Assembly: GCA_014323545.1 (NCBI GenBank)
Contig: CP058647.1
Span: forward strand, 2,334,001 to 2,398,000
Length of the DNA stretch: 64,000 nucleotides
Reading direction: 5' to 3'
Source of the DNA: Hyphobacterium sp. CCMP332
GTDB lineage: Bacteria; Bacteroidota; Bacteroidia; Cytophagales; CCMP332
The number at the start of each line of letters is the position of its first letter. Positions within the stretch are counted from its first letter, which is position 1. This document shows positions 43,949-52,755 of the stretch, in pieces. Made by a program: the position numbers and the translations under genes. The notes beneath the pieces are model-generated. The model made no database searches, was not told the origin of the DNA, and was given only the letters and a program-made list of their open reading frames with translations.

Positions 43949-44745
43949 TGCGCGGCCATTTAATAATAGCATTGATTTTAGTCTTAATTGGATTTAATTC
44001 CTGCAGAGAAGAACTGCGCACAGATCTAAATGATAAAATTCTTATCGAGTCATTTATTATGCACGGGCAGGAGAATAATACCATCGAGATTCGACTTTTT
44101 TCGCCATTAAGCAAAAGTGACAGTTCGCCTTTAATAACCCCCCAAAACACTCAAATATCAAACCTCAGTAAAAATGTAGTTTTATTTCCCGAATTTGAAT
44201 CTACCGGAGTTTTTAAGCTGGATTCAAGAGCACTAAAACTTGGTGAGGAAGACATTCTTGAATTGAAGATCAATTACAATGGAGAACAGATTTATGCCAT
44301 TACCACAGTACCCAATAGAACTCAGGAAATAGAATTAAGCAATCCCGATTTGAAAATCAATTATATTGTAGATGCAATTCCAAATAGAATCACGATGAGC
44401 TGGACCCCGGAAAATGACCCCGATTATTATTTAATTGAAATTGATACAGCAAGTAGAAACCCTCAGAAGATAAATGATGATAGAATTAATTCCGATCCTG
44501 CAAACCCATATGTAAACCGAATTGGTTTTCCAATCAGTGGCTCGGAAATAGAAATTTCCTATCCATCTGTTGGCTACTTTGGCAGACATCGAATTGTATT
44601 ACATCATATTACAAAGGATTTTTACGACTTGTACAACAACCCGGTGCAGGGAAGTTACAATAAATTGAATCAGAGTGTTGTAAATGGTTTAGGCATATTT
44701 ACTGCAATAAATTCGGATACAGTTTACTTTAGGGTAGTTCCATAG
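43948..44745 (+). CDS. DUF4249-like lipoprotein partner of the TonB receptor
   Basis: 265 residues. The lipobox is GFNSCRE (Cys19). The start codon shares one base with the stop of the receptor gene (TAATG), so the proteins are produced together. The body is beta-rich (LNDKILIESFIMHGQENNTI near the start, then TMSWTPENDPDYYLIEID). This layout, a lipoprotein just after a STN-type TonB receptor, is that of DUF4249 proteins, which probably act as surface-exposed ligand-binding lids. The family call rests mainly on context and the N-terminal region. Confidence 0.8.
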   Translation: MRGHLIIALILVLIGFNSCREELRTDLNDKILIESFIMHGQENNTIEIRLFSPLSKSDSSPLITPQNTQISNLSKNVVLFPEFESTGVFKLDSRALKLGEEDILELKINYNGEQIYAITTVPNRTQEIELSNPDLKINYIVDAIPNRITMSWTPENDPDYYLIEIDTASRNPQKINDDRINSDPANPYVNRIGFPISGSEIEISYPSVGYFGRHRIVLHHITKDFYDLYNNPVQGSYNKLNQSVVNGLGIFTAINSDTVYFRVVP

Positions 44746-44791
44746 TAGGGTAAGAAAGGAAAAGATTGTAATCCTATTGAAAGATTAAATA

Positions 44792-45619
44792 GTGGAAAAG
44801 CAAGATTTAGATAAGAAAATACTTGAAAGCAGCTCGCATTTTGAAGTTGAAGAAAATTTGACCAAAAAGCAGGCATGGGAAAGACTGCGGTCAGAAATAG
44901 ATTTTAAACCAAAAACAGTAGTAATTAAAATGCCTTTATTAAAATGGGCAGCTTCAATTATTGTCATTCTTGGTATATCATTTTTTGTATTAAAGAGCGC
45001 CGGTACACAAACCCATATTGCCGGAACGGATATTATTGAAATAGAATTGCCGGATGGTTCTGAAATAGTTTTGGATCAGAACTCCGAGGTTTCATTCAAT
45101 AAATATTTCTGGAATCTAGATAGAAATGTACTTTTAAAAGGCCATGCTTATTTTGATGTTGAGTCTGGAAATACCTTTGAAGTCATGACCCGAAATGGAA
45201 GTGTTGAAGTATTGGGTACTGAATTTAATATTGAAGAAGACGAAGAAAAATTTAAAGTCTTTTGTTTTGAAGGCAGGGTTTCGGTTAAATCTAATGATCA
45301 GAACGAAATTTTACTCAGCGAGGGGATGGCTACTTCCTTGGTAAATAATAATTTAGTTGATCCTTTTGCGTTTAATAAAGAAAAGATTGCCGCCTGGAAA
45401 AACGGTTTATTTTATTTTGAGCAAGAATCATTGTCCGATGTGTTTGAGAGTTTGAGCCAATATTATAATGTTGATATTAGCGTAGAGGTGCCCATTGAAG
45501 GCAAAAACTTCTCAGGCGTATTTAAAAAGGCCAAGATTCAAACTTCAATGGAAATCGTTTGTTCATCGATGGGATTGAGTTACGAGCTGAAGGAAAATAC
45601 GGTTACAATTACTGAATAG
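44792..45619 (+). CDS. Second FecR-family anti-sigma factor
   Basis: 275 residues from a GTG; no ATG lies before the membrane helix (about 50-68). The FecR domain (about 80-180, IIEIELPDGSEIVLDQNSEV, GHAYFDVESG, VEVLGTEFNI) and DUF4974 (about 210-273) are intact and parallel the FecR at 40344. It lies 46 bp after the DUF4249 gene with no sigma gene of its own. It may be a paralogue that arose by local duplication, and it could gate the same sigma factor or one encoded elsewhere. Confidence 0.9.
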   Translation: MEKQDLDKKILESSSHFEVEENLTKKQAWERLRSEIDFKPKTVVIKMPLLKWAASIIVILGISFFVLKSAGTQTHIAGTDIIEIELPDGSEIVLDQNSEVSFNKYFWNLDRNVLLKGHAYFDVESGNTFEVMTRNGSVEVLGTEFNIEEDEEKFKVFCFEGRVSVKSNDQNEILLSEGMATSLVNNNLVDPFAFNKEKIAAWKNGLFYFEQESLSDVFESLSQYYNVDISVEVPIEGKNFSGVFKKAKIQTSMEIVCSSMGLSYELKENTVTITE

Positions 45620-45639
45620 CTTAAGAAAATACCTTTGAC

Positions 45640-45780
45640 ATGCATATAAGAACAAAATCAAAAGAATCTTTGAAATCGCTTTACGCCGCCTTTGAAAACC
45701 TGGCCAAAAAAATGGGCAGGGAGTTTCGTGAGCAGATTTCTTCTAAGGATTCCGGTACAAGAAAACCTGCAAAAGGCTGA
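45640..45780 (+). CDS. Possible 46-residue basic protein after the second FecR
   Basis: An ATG opens 18 bp after the FecR stop and runs 46 codons (starts MHIRTKSKESLKSLYAAFEN, ends RKPAKG). The product is strongly basic and could form one amphipathic helix. Too short for family evidence; it could be chance. Only its position in an operon and correct spacing argue for it. Confidence 0.3.
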   Translation: MHIRTKSKESLKSLYAAFENLAKKMGREFREQISSKDSGTRKPAKG

Positions 45781-45985
45781 ACAGCCCAGTTCACCTAAGT
45801 TTAATTTAAATTAATTAAGCCCTCGGAAGCTATAGTTTTTCCTTTACAAGGAGTTTATTGCTTTTAGTGGAGGATTCTAATATTGGAATGTGCCGCTTGT
45901 TTCAAATTTGGATAAATGTCAGATTCCCCGAAATGCGTATCACTTATTCGGGGTAAACTTCTCATGGAAGCTTTATGAATAAATT

Positions 45986-46010
45986 GTGGAGAATATCGGA
46001 TTCGAACCCC
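45986..46010 (-). pseudogene. tRNA-Ala 3'-end remnant
   Basis: GTGGAGAATATC followed by GGATTCGAACCCC mirrors the plus-strand sequence of the intact tRNA-Ala (GTGGAGAATGTG then AGATTCGAACTCA), i.e. acceptor 3' strand and T arm. There is no body of a tRNA after it; a REP-like palindrome takes its place. Confidence 0.55.
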
Positions 46011-46026
46011 TGCCTACCGGCAGGCA
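46011..46026. repeat. REP-like GC palindrome, copy 2
   Basis: TGCCTACCGGCAGGCA is the exact reverse complement of the copy at 33471-33486, 12.5 kb away. Here it sits immediately next to the tRNA remnant. Confidence 0.6.
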
Positions 46027-46098
46027 GGGATGACCAAGTTCGTGAGTTTAAGCAATGATATTTAGATTCTCAACAAACGAAATTGTTAATGAACTAAG

Positions 46099-46172
46099 TG
46101 GAGAATGTGAGATTCGAACTCACGACCTCTACGCTGCCAGCGTAGCGCTCTAGCCAACTGAGCTAATCCCCC
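46099..46172 (-). tRNA. tRNA-Ala (anticodon GGC)
   Basis: Full cloverleaf on the minus strand: acceptor GGGGGAT with ATTCTCC (two G.U pairs), D stem GCTC/GAGC, anticodon stem CTACG/CGTAG around CTGGCAG giving GGC, T arm GTGAG-TTCGAAT-CTCAC, discriminator A. CCA is not encoded. Confidence 0.95.
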
Positions 46173-46260
46173 ATATTAAGTGTTGAGTACAGCGTACGAG
46201 AATTAAATTCGCAAGCTGATCTCTTTTCCCATTGACTTTTTCAATGCAATTGTGAAGCAG

Positions 46261-46352
46261 AGTCCTGAATTATTTGTGGAGCAAATTATTTCAGGGCTAA
46301 TCCCCCTACTTCTTGCCGTCGCGAAGCCGCTTTGGCGAAGCACGGCGCTGAA
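46261..46352. repeat. 92-bp direct repeat, copy A
   Basis: About 95% identical (5 differences in 92) to copy B at 46428-46519, in the gene-free stretch 46173-46589. It includes GGGCTAATCCCCCTA, which repeats the tRNA-Ala 5' end, and the hairpin-forming segment GCCGT...ACGGC. Confidence 0.85.
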
Positions 46353-46427
46353 ACTACGTCGGGTAAACCCAAATAACTTCAACAAAAAATGTTTTCTTCA
46401 TAGACTTATTCTATGAAAACTGAGCGA

Positions 46428-46519
46428 AGTCCTGAATTATTTGCGAAGCAAATTACTTCAGGGCTAATCCCCCTATTTCTTGCCGTCGCTAAGCCGCTTT
46501 GGCGAAGCACGGCGCTGAA
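46428..46519. repeat. 92-bp direct repeat, copy B
   Basis: Second copy, offset 167 bp from copy A in the same orientation. It lies about 70 bp downstream of the NlpC/P60 stop codon. The stretch contains no ORF that can be trusted. Confidence 0.85.
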
Positions 46520-46589
46520 GCTTAGTAGGGTGCCGCCCTAAAAGTCCAGACTTATTGTTATTCAAAATTGTGGTGCAAATATAGTCCAA

Positions 46590-47123
46590 CTATCTAAACG
46601 GCCTTATGGCTTTGATATATTTTTTACGCCAATAATCAGAAAATAATTGACTTTCTGTGACACCCAATGAAGTGCTGGCATGAATAAACTTCACATCTTC
46701 ATGGCCTCTGATATCTGTAACCAAGCCTACATGCGTAATTTTGCGTCTTTTTTTACCCGTTGCAAAAAATACCCAATCGCCTTCTCTCAAACTGTGAATG
46801 CCTACTTTTTTACCAAAATTTGCCTGTGCGGCAGAGCTTCTTGGAATGGATATATTGTTCAATTGATAAGAAGTATACAACAGGCCCGAACAATCCATTC
46901 CGGCTCTGGTGGTACCTCCCCACTTATAAGGTGTGCCAATAAATTTTTTTGAAGTCAGGATAACGGATTGGTTTAACCTTTTTTTCTTTTTTCGAGATAA
47001 TTTAATCGCTGAATTGCTTTTTACTGAATTTCTTTTTTTGGAACTTTTACAGGAGTCCAATAGAGTAACTGTACAAATTGCCAGAAGTACTATAATGAAA
47101 GTTCGCAGATATGATTTATCCAT
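46590..47123 (-). CDS. NlpC/P60 family lipoprotein endopeptidase
   Basis: 177 residues from the ATG at 47123. An earlier ATG at 47141 would overlap hpt. Lipobox LLDSC (Cys25), then a basic linker (SRKKKKRLN). The C40 domain has Cys78 (GMDCSGLLYTSY), His131 (KITHVGLVTD) and His148 (FIHAST), the Cys-His-His triad of peptidoglycan endopeptidases that cut D-iGlu-DAP bonds. The KWGGTTRAGMDCSG motif is classic. It starts 1 bp after hpt ends, so it is co-translated with it. Confidence 0.92.
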   Translation of the reverse strand: MDKSYLRTFIIVLLAICTVTLLDSCKSSKKRNSVKSNSAIKLSRKKKKRLNQSVILTSKKFIGTPYKWGGTTRAGMDCSGLLYTSYQLNNISIPRSSAAQANFGKKVGIHSLREGDWVFFATGKKRRKITHVGLVTDIRGHEDVKFIHASTSLGVTESQLFSDYWRKKYIKAIRPFR

Positions 47124-47124
47124 A

Positions 47125-47655
47125 TTACTCGGCAAGCGCATAGATATCTTTTAAATTTCTGCCTATTTCATCGTAATCAAGTCCATATCCTACCACAAAT
47201 CTATTGTCAATTTCAAATCCTATATAGTCAATTTGAAAGTTTTCCGTGAAGGATTCTTTTTTAAATAGGAGACAGCAAGTCTTTATTGATCTTGGTTGAC
47301 TTTTTTTCAATAGCTCAATCAGGTAATTAAAGGTATGGCCGGTATCGATAATGTCATCAATTATAATAACATCTTTATCCCTGATGTCGATTCCCAAACC
47401 GATCATTGTTTTGGCATTTCCACTCGACTGAGTTCCGTGATAGCTTTTCACTTTTACAAAGCTTAATTCTACCTCAGCCTGAATCTCGCGAACAAGGTCA
47501 GCGGTAAAAATAAAGGCACCGTTTAGAATAGAAATGAAAAGAGGAGTCGAACTACTATAATCCTTTTGAATCAGCTCTGAGAGGCTCTTAAGCCTTTCCT
47601 TGATTTCTTCTTCAGAAATATACAATTCAAATTTTTTACCGTGAATTTCGGGCAT
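47125..47655 (-). CDS. hpt: Hypoxanthine phosphoribosyltransferase
   Basis: 176 residues. PRPP-binding motif VIIIDDIIDTGHT (96-108) with Asp100, Asp101 and Asp104. The flexible-loop region SYHGTQSSGN lies at 71-80, and ILNGAFIFTADLVREI at 43-58. It salvages hypoxanthine (and probably guanine) to IMP/GMP. Its ATG touches a terminator-like hairpin and T-run from the hppA side, so expression may depend on read-through or on a promoter at the hppA 3' end. The NlpC/P60 gene follows. Confidence 0.93.
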   Translation of the reverse strand: MPEIHGKKFELYISEEEIKERLKSLSELIQKDYSSSTPLFISILNGAFIFTADLVREIQAEVELSFVKVKSYHGTQSSGNAKTMIGLGIDIRDKDVIIIDDIIDTGHTFNYLIELLKKSQPRSIKTCCLLFKKESFTENFQIDYIGFEIDNRFVVGYGLDYDEIGRNLKDIYALAE

Positions 47656-47685
47656 AAAAAAAGGCCTTTTTTAAAAAAGGCCAAT
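47656..47685 (-). terminator. Terminator-like palindrome between hppA and hpt
   Basis: GGCCTTTTTTAAAAAAGGCC at 47663-47682 is a perfect 20-bp palindrome. On the minus strand it is followed by seven T residues that end exactly at the hpt ATG. It probably terminates hppA, or attenuates or occludes hpt translation. Confidence 0.7.
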
Positions 47686-47711
47686 TTTACAATTTTATAA
47701 ATATAAAATGA

Positions 47712-50063
47712 TTATAAATCCGAATTTTCGATTGCGACAAGAGATTTAGCTGTAGATGCTTCGATGCTTTTTTCTTCGATCATCGTTAATTCTTCTTTGC
47801 TATCTTCAACCGCGCTTACCTCTTCTTCCTGAATTGTCATTTCAATTGAGTTCTCAGGGATCAATTGACTTTCAGCTGAATCGACAAGTGGAATTGCAAT
47901 AGAAGGTGCAATTACCAAAGCCACAACAGACATCAATTTTAAAAGAATATTTAGGGAAGGTCCTGAAGTATCTTTAAACGGATCTCCAACGGTATCTCCA
48001 ACAACAGCTGCTTTATGAGGGTCAGAACCCTTTCCATATTTTGTTCCATTGATTTCAACGCCACCTTCGATCATTTTCTTTGCATTGTCCCATGCGCCGC
48101 CTGCGTTTGATTGGAAAATTGCCATTAATACACCTGCGGAGGTCACACCTGCTAATAATCCGCCAAGCATTTGAGGACCACCACCGGGAACAAAACCAAC
48201 AAAAACTGGTACCACAATGGCCAGAAGACCAGGGAATACCATTTCCTTTATCGAAGCTTTTGTCGAAATTTCAACACATTTATCGTATTCTGCCACTCCA
48301 TCAGCTGCTTCAAAAGTATCTTTATCTGCCTGCGACCAGTCAGCCTGATCTTTACCCTCATTTCTTTTCATCACATCTAGCGCAGCGCCTAAAGCCGGGA
48401 TTTCTTTGAATTGTCGTCTTACTTCTTCGATCATTGACATCGCTGCTCTTCCTACGGCATTCATACTTAGTGCTGAAAAGACAAACGGAAGCATGGCACC
48501 AATAAGCAGACCAGCCATTACTTTTGGTTCGGCTATGTTAATAATGCTTAGATTAGCTTGTTGCATAAATGCTGCAAATAATGCCAAAGCAGTTAATGCA
48601 GCAGATCCAATCGCGAATCCTTTACCGATTGCAGCTGTAGTATTTCCAACAGCATCAAGATTGTCTGTTCTTTCTCTAACTTCTTTTGGAAGCTCAGCCA
48701 TTTCAGCGATTCCCCCTGCATTATCAGAAATTGGTCCGTATGCATCGACAGCCAATTGAATTCCGGTATTGGCAAGCATTCCTACTGCGGCAATAGCAAT
48801 ACCATAAAGTCCAGCAAATGTGTAGGAAATCAAAATTGCAGCTGCGATGAGCATTACTGGGATGGCAGTACTCATCATACCAACTCCAAGTCCAGCAATA
48901 ATATTTGTGGCAGATCCCGTAACCGATTGTCTTACAATTGAGGTGACAGGTTTTGTTCCTGTTCCGGTATAAAATTCTGTGATTTTACCGATACCTAATC
49001 CGGCAATCAAGCCTGCAAGTGTAGCGAAGAAAACACCATTCGCTGTATATTCTGTTTCTCCTAAAGTCCATGAAGCCGGAAGGAAATGGTGTATTATGAA
49101 ATAAGAGGCAATCACCATAACAATGGCAGAACCAAACTCTCCTGTATTCAAAGCCGCGTGAGGACTTCCACCTTCTTTAACCTTAACAAAGAATGTTCCC
49201 AGAATTGACATTAATATTCCTACAGCTGCAAGAGCAAGTGGTAAAACGACCGCACCAAGCCCATCCAATGGGAAATCAGTTACTGTGACAAAAGCAGCAC
49301 CAAGAACCATTGTACCGATGATTGAACCGACATAGGATTCAAAAAGGTCGGCTCCCATTCCTGCAACATCACCAACATTGTCTCCAACATTATCGGCAAT
49401 TGTAGCCGGATTTAAAGGGTGATCTTCCGGAATTCCCGCTTCAACTTTTCCTACTAGGTCAGCACCAACGTCGGCCGCCTTCGTATAAATACCTCCCCCA
49501 ACTCTAGCAAAAAGTGCAATAGAGGAAGCTCCAAGTGAGAATCCAGCTAGTACATTAAGCACTGTGGAAACACTATCTTTATCGCCAAGTCCGAATATAT
49601 TTGAATAAACAATGAAAAGGACACTAAGGCCTAAGACACCAAGGCCTACAACACCCATACCCATCACTGATCCTCCACCAAATGCAACTTCCAGAGCTTT
49701 ACCCAAAGAAGTTCTTGCAGCATTAGTTGTTCTGACATTGGCTTTAGTAGCCACACGCATTCCCATAAAACCTGCTAAGGCAGAACAGATTGCGCCAACA
49801 ATAAATGATAGAGACACTAAAGCACTTGAATTGGCTTCATTTGCTCCTTTAAAGGCAAGAAGAACAGCGACTGCGACAACAAATATTGCCAGAACCCTAT
49901 ATTCCGCTTTAAGGAATGCCATTGCTCCAACAGAAATATGATCAGCAATTTTGCTCATCTTCTCAGTTCCAACTTCCTGTTTTGAAACCCAGGAAGATTT
50001 CCACAATACAAATAACAAGGCTAAAACACCGAATGCCGGTATAACGTAAACTAGGTTTTCCAT
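47712..50063 (-). CDS. hppA: K+-dependent membrane pyrophosphatase (proton/sodium pump)
   Basis: 783 residues with about 16 membrane helices. Diagnostic segments: [20 protein letters not shown] (189-208), [20 protein letters not shown] (224-243) and [16 protein letters not shown]. Ala477 and Gly480 in [10 protein letters not shown] mark the K+-dependent subclass (Lys/Thr in the K+-independent form). It couples cytoplasmic pyrophosphate hydrolysis to ion export, Na+ or H+. The core ends near 728; a further 55 residues form an acidic tail ([20 protein letters not shown]), unusual for the family. Convergent terminator follows. Confidence 0.93.
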   Translation of the reverse strand: MENLVYVIPAFGVLALLFVLWKSSWVSKQEVGTEKMSKIADHISVGAMAFLKAEYRVLAIFVVAVAVLLAFKGANEANSSALVSLSFIVGAICSALAGFMGMRVATKANVRTTNAARTSLGKALEVAFGGGSVMGMGVVGLGVLGLSVLFIVYSNIFGLGDKDSVSTVLNVLAGFSLGASSIALFARVGGGIYTKAADVGADLVGKVEAGIPEDHPLNPATIADNVGDNVGDVAGMGADLFESYVGSIIGTMVLGAAFVTVTDFPLDGLGAVVLPLALAAVGILMSILGTFFVKVKEGGSPHAALNTGEFGSAIVMVIASYFIIHHFLPASWTLGETEYTANGVFFATLAGLIAGLGIGKITEFYTGTGTKPVTSIVRQSVTGSATNIIAGLGVGMMSTAIPVMLIAAAILISYTFAGLYGIAIAAVGMLANTGIQLAVDAYGPISDNAGGIAEMAELPKEVRERTDNLDAVGNTTAAIGKGFAIGSAALTALALFAAFMQQANLSIINIAEPKVMAGLLIGAMLPFVFSALSMNAVGRAAMSMIEEVRRQFKEIPALGAALDVMKRNEGKDQADWSQADKDTFEAADGVAEYDKCVEISTKASIKEMVFPGLLAIVVPVFVGFVPGGGPQMLGGLLAGVTSAGVLMAIFQSNAGGAWDNAKKMIEGGVEINGTKYGKGSDPHKAAVVGDTVGDPFKDTSGPSLNILLKLMSVVALVIAPSIAIPLVDSAESQLIPENSIEMTIQEEEVSAVEDSKEELTMIEEKSIEASTAKSLVAIENSDL

Positions 50064-50107
50064 AGATAAGTCTTTATAAACTATTAGGATCGATTTTAAA
50101 TAGAGCG

Positions 50108-50115
50108 CAAAAGTA
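50108..50115 (-). promoter_or_regulatory. -7 element of the hppA promoter
   Basis: TACTTTTG on the minus strand matches TAnnTTTG, 45 bp before the hppA ATG. A good -33 TTTG is not evident, so confidence is moderate. Confidence 0.4.
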
Positions 50116-50233
50116 AAATTTTTATTAAGAATGGAATATTAATTGCTTTATTAATTATCAAGCCAAAAAATCATTACATTTTTGCGGGATAATTTTTAAT
50201 CAATTTTGAATGTTCTGCGTTTAAGCAATAACA

Positions 50234-51427
50234 ATGAAAATCAGGATACTATTTTTTACATTAATCACGCTATTAACAGTATTAGAGACGAATTCTCAGA
50301 ATCCGGATCAGGAAATTCTATTAAACAACCCTGCCGTTAGAATAAGGGCAACAGAAGCTGTTAACCTGATGTACGATTTTAAGTTTGAAGAAGCAAGAAA
50401 ACGTTTCAAATGGCTCAAACAGGATTATCCGGAGCATCCACTATCCTATTTTCTCATGGGACTTTTGTATTGGTGGAAAATTATGCCAAATGTAGACAAC
50501 ACAGAATACGATGAAATTTTCCTTACTTATATGGATACGGCTATCGCAAAAGCCGAGCAAATGGGTGGGAAAAGAGCTGCATATGCTGAAAAAGCTTTTT
50601 TTCTCGCGGGTAGTCATGCTTTCGTAGCAAGATTGCATTCTGAAAGAGCTGCATGGAGAAAAGCTTCCTTATCAAGTAAAAAAGCACTTAATTATCTCGA
50701 GGAAAGCAGGGAATACACCGACTGGAGTCCTGAATTTTTATTTGGTGAAGGTCTGTACAACTATTATGCTGAATGGGTAAAAGAAAACTACAAATTTCTC
50801 AGACCCATATTATTGTTTTTCCCGAAAGGCGATAAGCAATTGGGAATGAAGCAATTGGAAGATAATGCCCATACTTCATTTTATACTAGAACAGAAGGGC
50901 AGTACTGGCTAATGCGGATGTATTATTATGAAGATGAAGATGAAAAAGCCATAGAACTTGGAAAGTATTTGCATGAAACCTTCCCGGATAATGCCTATTT
51001 CCACCGTTATTATGCCCGATTGTGTTTTACGCAAAGCAATTTGTCAAAGGCTAAGGAAGAATCCATTGAGATTCTGGAAAAGTTAAATAACAAAATGCCC
51101 GGATACGAAGCCGTTAGTGGCAGATATGCCAGCTTTTTTCTTGGATTTATTTACTATAAAAGAGACAATAATTTGGAAAAGGCTAAGGCTTATTTTGAAC
51201 AATGCATAGATTTCTCAGAAAAAGCCAATGATGAAGATGCAGGTTATTACCTTTATAGCTTTTCAAATTTGGCCGAGATTGCGGATAAACAGAATGATAC
51301 CGAAAAGGCGATTACTTTATATAGGAAATTATTGCAACTCACTGAGAAAAAAGATAAACTGCACAAGGATGCTGTGGCATATCTTAAAAAGAAGGATGCC
51401 TACGAAGACGGTTGGTGGCCTTTCTAA
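50234..51427 (+). CDS. Periplasmic TPR-repeat protein
   Basis: 397 residues. A signal peptide (KIRILFFTLITLLTVLETNSQ) is followed by helix-turn-helix repeats: YDFKFEEARKRFKWLKQDYP, YYEDEDEKAIELGKYLHETF, NLEKAKAYFEQCIDFSEKAN and NDTEKAITLYRKLLQL resemble TPR units. It ends DGWWPF, a C-terminal Phe unusual for a non-barrel. Probably an envelope scaffold protein. The next gene begins 17 bp later, so both are likely co-expressed, but no specific function can be assigned. Confidence 0.75.
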   Translation: MKIRILFFTLITLLTVLETNSQNPDQEILLNNPAVRIRATEAVNLMYDFKFEEARKRFKWLKQDYPEHPLSYFLMGLLYWWKIMPNVDNTEYDEIFLTYMDTAIAKAEQMGGKRAAYAEKAFFLAGSHAFVARLHSERAAWRKASLSSKKALNYLEESREYTDWSPEFLFGEGLYNYYAEWVKENYKFLRPILLFFPKGDKQLGMKQLEDNAHTSFYTRTEGQYWLMRMYYYEDEDEKAIELGKYLHETFPDNAYFHRYYARLCFTQSNLSKAKEESIEILEKLNNKMPGYEAVSGRYASFFLGFIYYKRDNNLEKAKAYFEQCIDFSEKANDEDAGYYLYSFSNLAEIADKQNDTEKAITLYRKLLQLTEKKDKLHKDAVAYLKKKDAYEDGWWPF

Positions 51428-51444
51428 TCATTTAATAATAATTT

Positions 51445-52755
51445 ATGGGTTTTAAAGACCTACTCATTTTCCCAATCATGGTATTGATTGTATTTGCCAT
51501 TTTTCATATTTGGCAGTTAAAATCGGGAAATACCGGCAAGCGATGGAAATTGGCCTTGTTTTTTAAAATCTTTTCCACCCTTTTTATCGGACTGCTGTAT
51601 GAGTACTATTACAAGGGAGGCGACACTTTTAATTTCTTTCATCACAGCAAACAAATTTGGCTGGCTACGCTGGATCATCCAATTTCAGGCATTAAAATGC
51701 TCTTTAATCACGGAGTCTTCTATCCCGAATTGAGCGATTATATCGTCCAAATGTGGTGGTTCAAAGATGAGTCCAGTATGATGGTTGCCAGGATTTCAGC
51801 TTTTTTTGGATTCTTTTGTGGCCACAGTTATTTAGGAATAAGTATTTTCTTCGCCCTATTATCATTTCTTGCATCCATGTCCATCTACCGGGTATTCAAG
51901 CATATTAAACCCAATCTGGATCTTGAAATATTTATTATTTGCTTTTTTATCCCTTCCGTTGGGGTATGGGGCTCAGGCCTTTTTAAAGATACCATCTCAT
52001 TTGCAGCGGCTTGCTTTATCATTTATGGCTTCTATTTTGGAATCATCAGACGAAATAAGATAGTGTCAAACATAATTTTGATTATTGTGAGTTCGTATTT
52101 TCTATACATCATAAAAATTTACATTCTGATTTCGCTCTTACCGGCACTTTTGATTTGGGTGTTTATTGTAAATCTTTCACATATTAAATCGCTGGCCATA
52201 AAAGCAATTATGGCGCCCTTATTTGTTGCAATTGCAGGTTTAGCGGGATTCACAATTATTAGCCAGATCACAAGTGAGAATGAAAGATACGCCCTTAGCA
52301 ATATTTCAAATACAGCTAAAATAACAGCCATGGATATTTATGCCGGTTGGGGTGCTGGTTCCGGGTCGGCGTATTTTTTAGGAGCCCAGGACGGGTCTAT
52401 CGGAAATTTTGTAAGCCTAATGCCGAGTGCCATTGTTGTGACGTTATTTCGGCCCTGGCCATGGGAGATAAATAATGTTATCATGGTGTTGTCTGCATTG
52501 GAAAGTTTTTTCTTTCTGGTTTTTACCCTTTTTATATTGTTTAAAACAAAGCTTAGAAATTTTATTGGATCAATCCTGTCCAATCCCGAAATTATATTTT
52601 GCCTGACTTTTAGTATTGTGCTGGCCATTGGTGTTGGTATTGCCAGTTATAATTTTGGCACGCTTTCAAGGTATAAAATACCCCTGATGCCATTTTACCT
52701 CCTTGCTTTGCTTTTTATATATGCGGATTATCAAAGAATTAGGAAAAGAGCTTAA
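51445..52755 (+). CDS. Multi-pass membrane protein, EpsG/Wzy-like
   Basis: 436 residues with about ten hydrophobic helices and a basic C-terminal tail (YQRIRKRA). The large loop near 60-120 carries YYKGGDTFNFFHHSK and the other loops WGAGSGSAYFLGAQDG and RPWPWEINN. The pattern (short cytosolic ends, aromatic-rich periplasmic loops, conserved Arg/Trp) resembles polysaccharide polymerases or oligosaccharyl-type enzymes, and a surface-glycan cluster starts at its 3' end on the other strand. Assignment to that pathway is inference. Its end overlaps the first glycosyltransferase by 17 bp. Confidence 0.65.
   Translation: MGFKDLLIFPIMVLIVFAIFHIWQLKSGNTGKRWKLALFFKIFSTLFIGLLYEYYYKGGDTFNFFHHSKQIWLATLDHPISGIKMLFNHGVFYPELSDYIVQMWWFKDESSMMVARISAFFGFFCGHSYLGISIFFALLSFLASMSIYRVFKHIKPNLDLEIFIICFFIPSVGVWGSGLFKDTISFAAACFIIYGFYFGIIRRNKIVSNIILIIVSSYFLYIIKIYILISLLPALLIWVFIVNLSHIKSLAIKAIMAPLFVAIAGLAGFTIISQITSENERYALSNISNTAKITAMDIYAGWGAGSGSAYFLGAQDGSIGNFVSLMPSAIVVTLFRPWPWEINNVIMVLSALESFFFLVFTLFILFKTKLRNFIGSILSNPEIIFCLTFSIVLAIGVGIASYNFGTLSRYKIPLMPFYLLALLFIYADYQRIRKRA

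Larger units (their letters stand above)
45781..46098. other. Gene-free stretch with hairpin, tRNA-Ala 3' remnant and REP-like palindrome
   Basis: Contains a CCCCGAA/TTCGGGG hairpin (45926-45932 with 45947-45953). A tRNA 3'-end fragment at 45986-46010 resembles the T-arm and acceptor of the nearby tRNA-Ala, and the REP-like copy 46011-46026 directly abuts it. No ORF. The hairpin may be a transcription stop for the FecR operon, but no T-run follows. Confidence 0.6.

Noticed and set aside
46203-46385. 60-codon minus-strand frame in the repeat region
   Set aside because: It runs through copy A of the direct repeat, has no motif and is explained by the repeat.
46261-46519. CRISPR-like array
   Set aside because: Only two 92-bp copies with a single 75-bp interval, no spacer series and no cas genes.
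48080-49941. Several long plus-strand frames within hppA (e.g. 48080-48409, 49612-49941)
   Set aside because: They are antisense to a highly conserved pump gene and have no domain pattern, start context or codon bias of their own.
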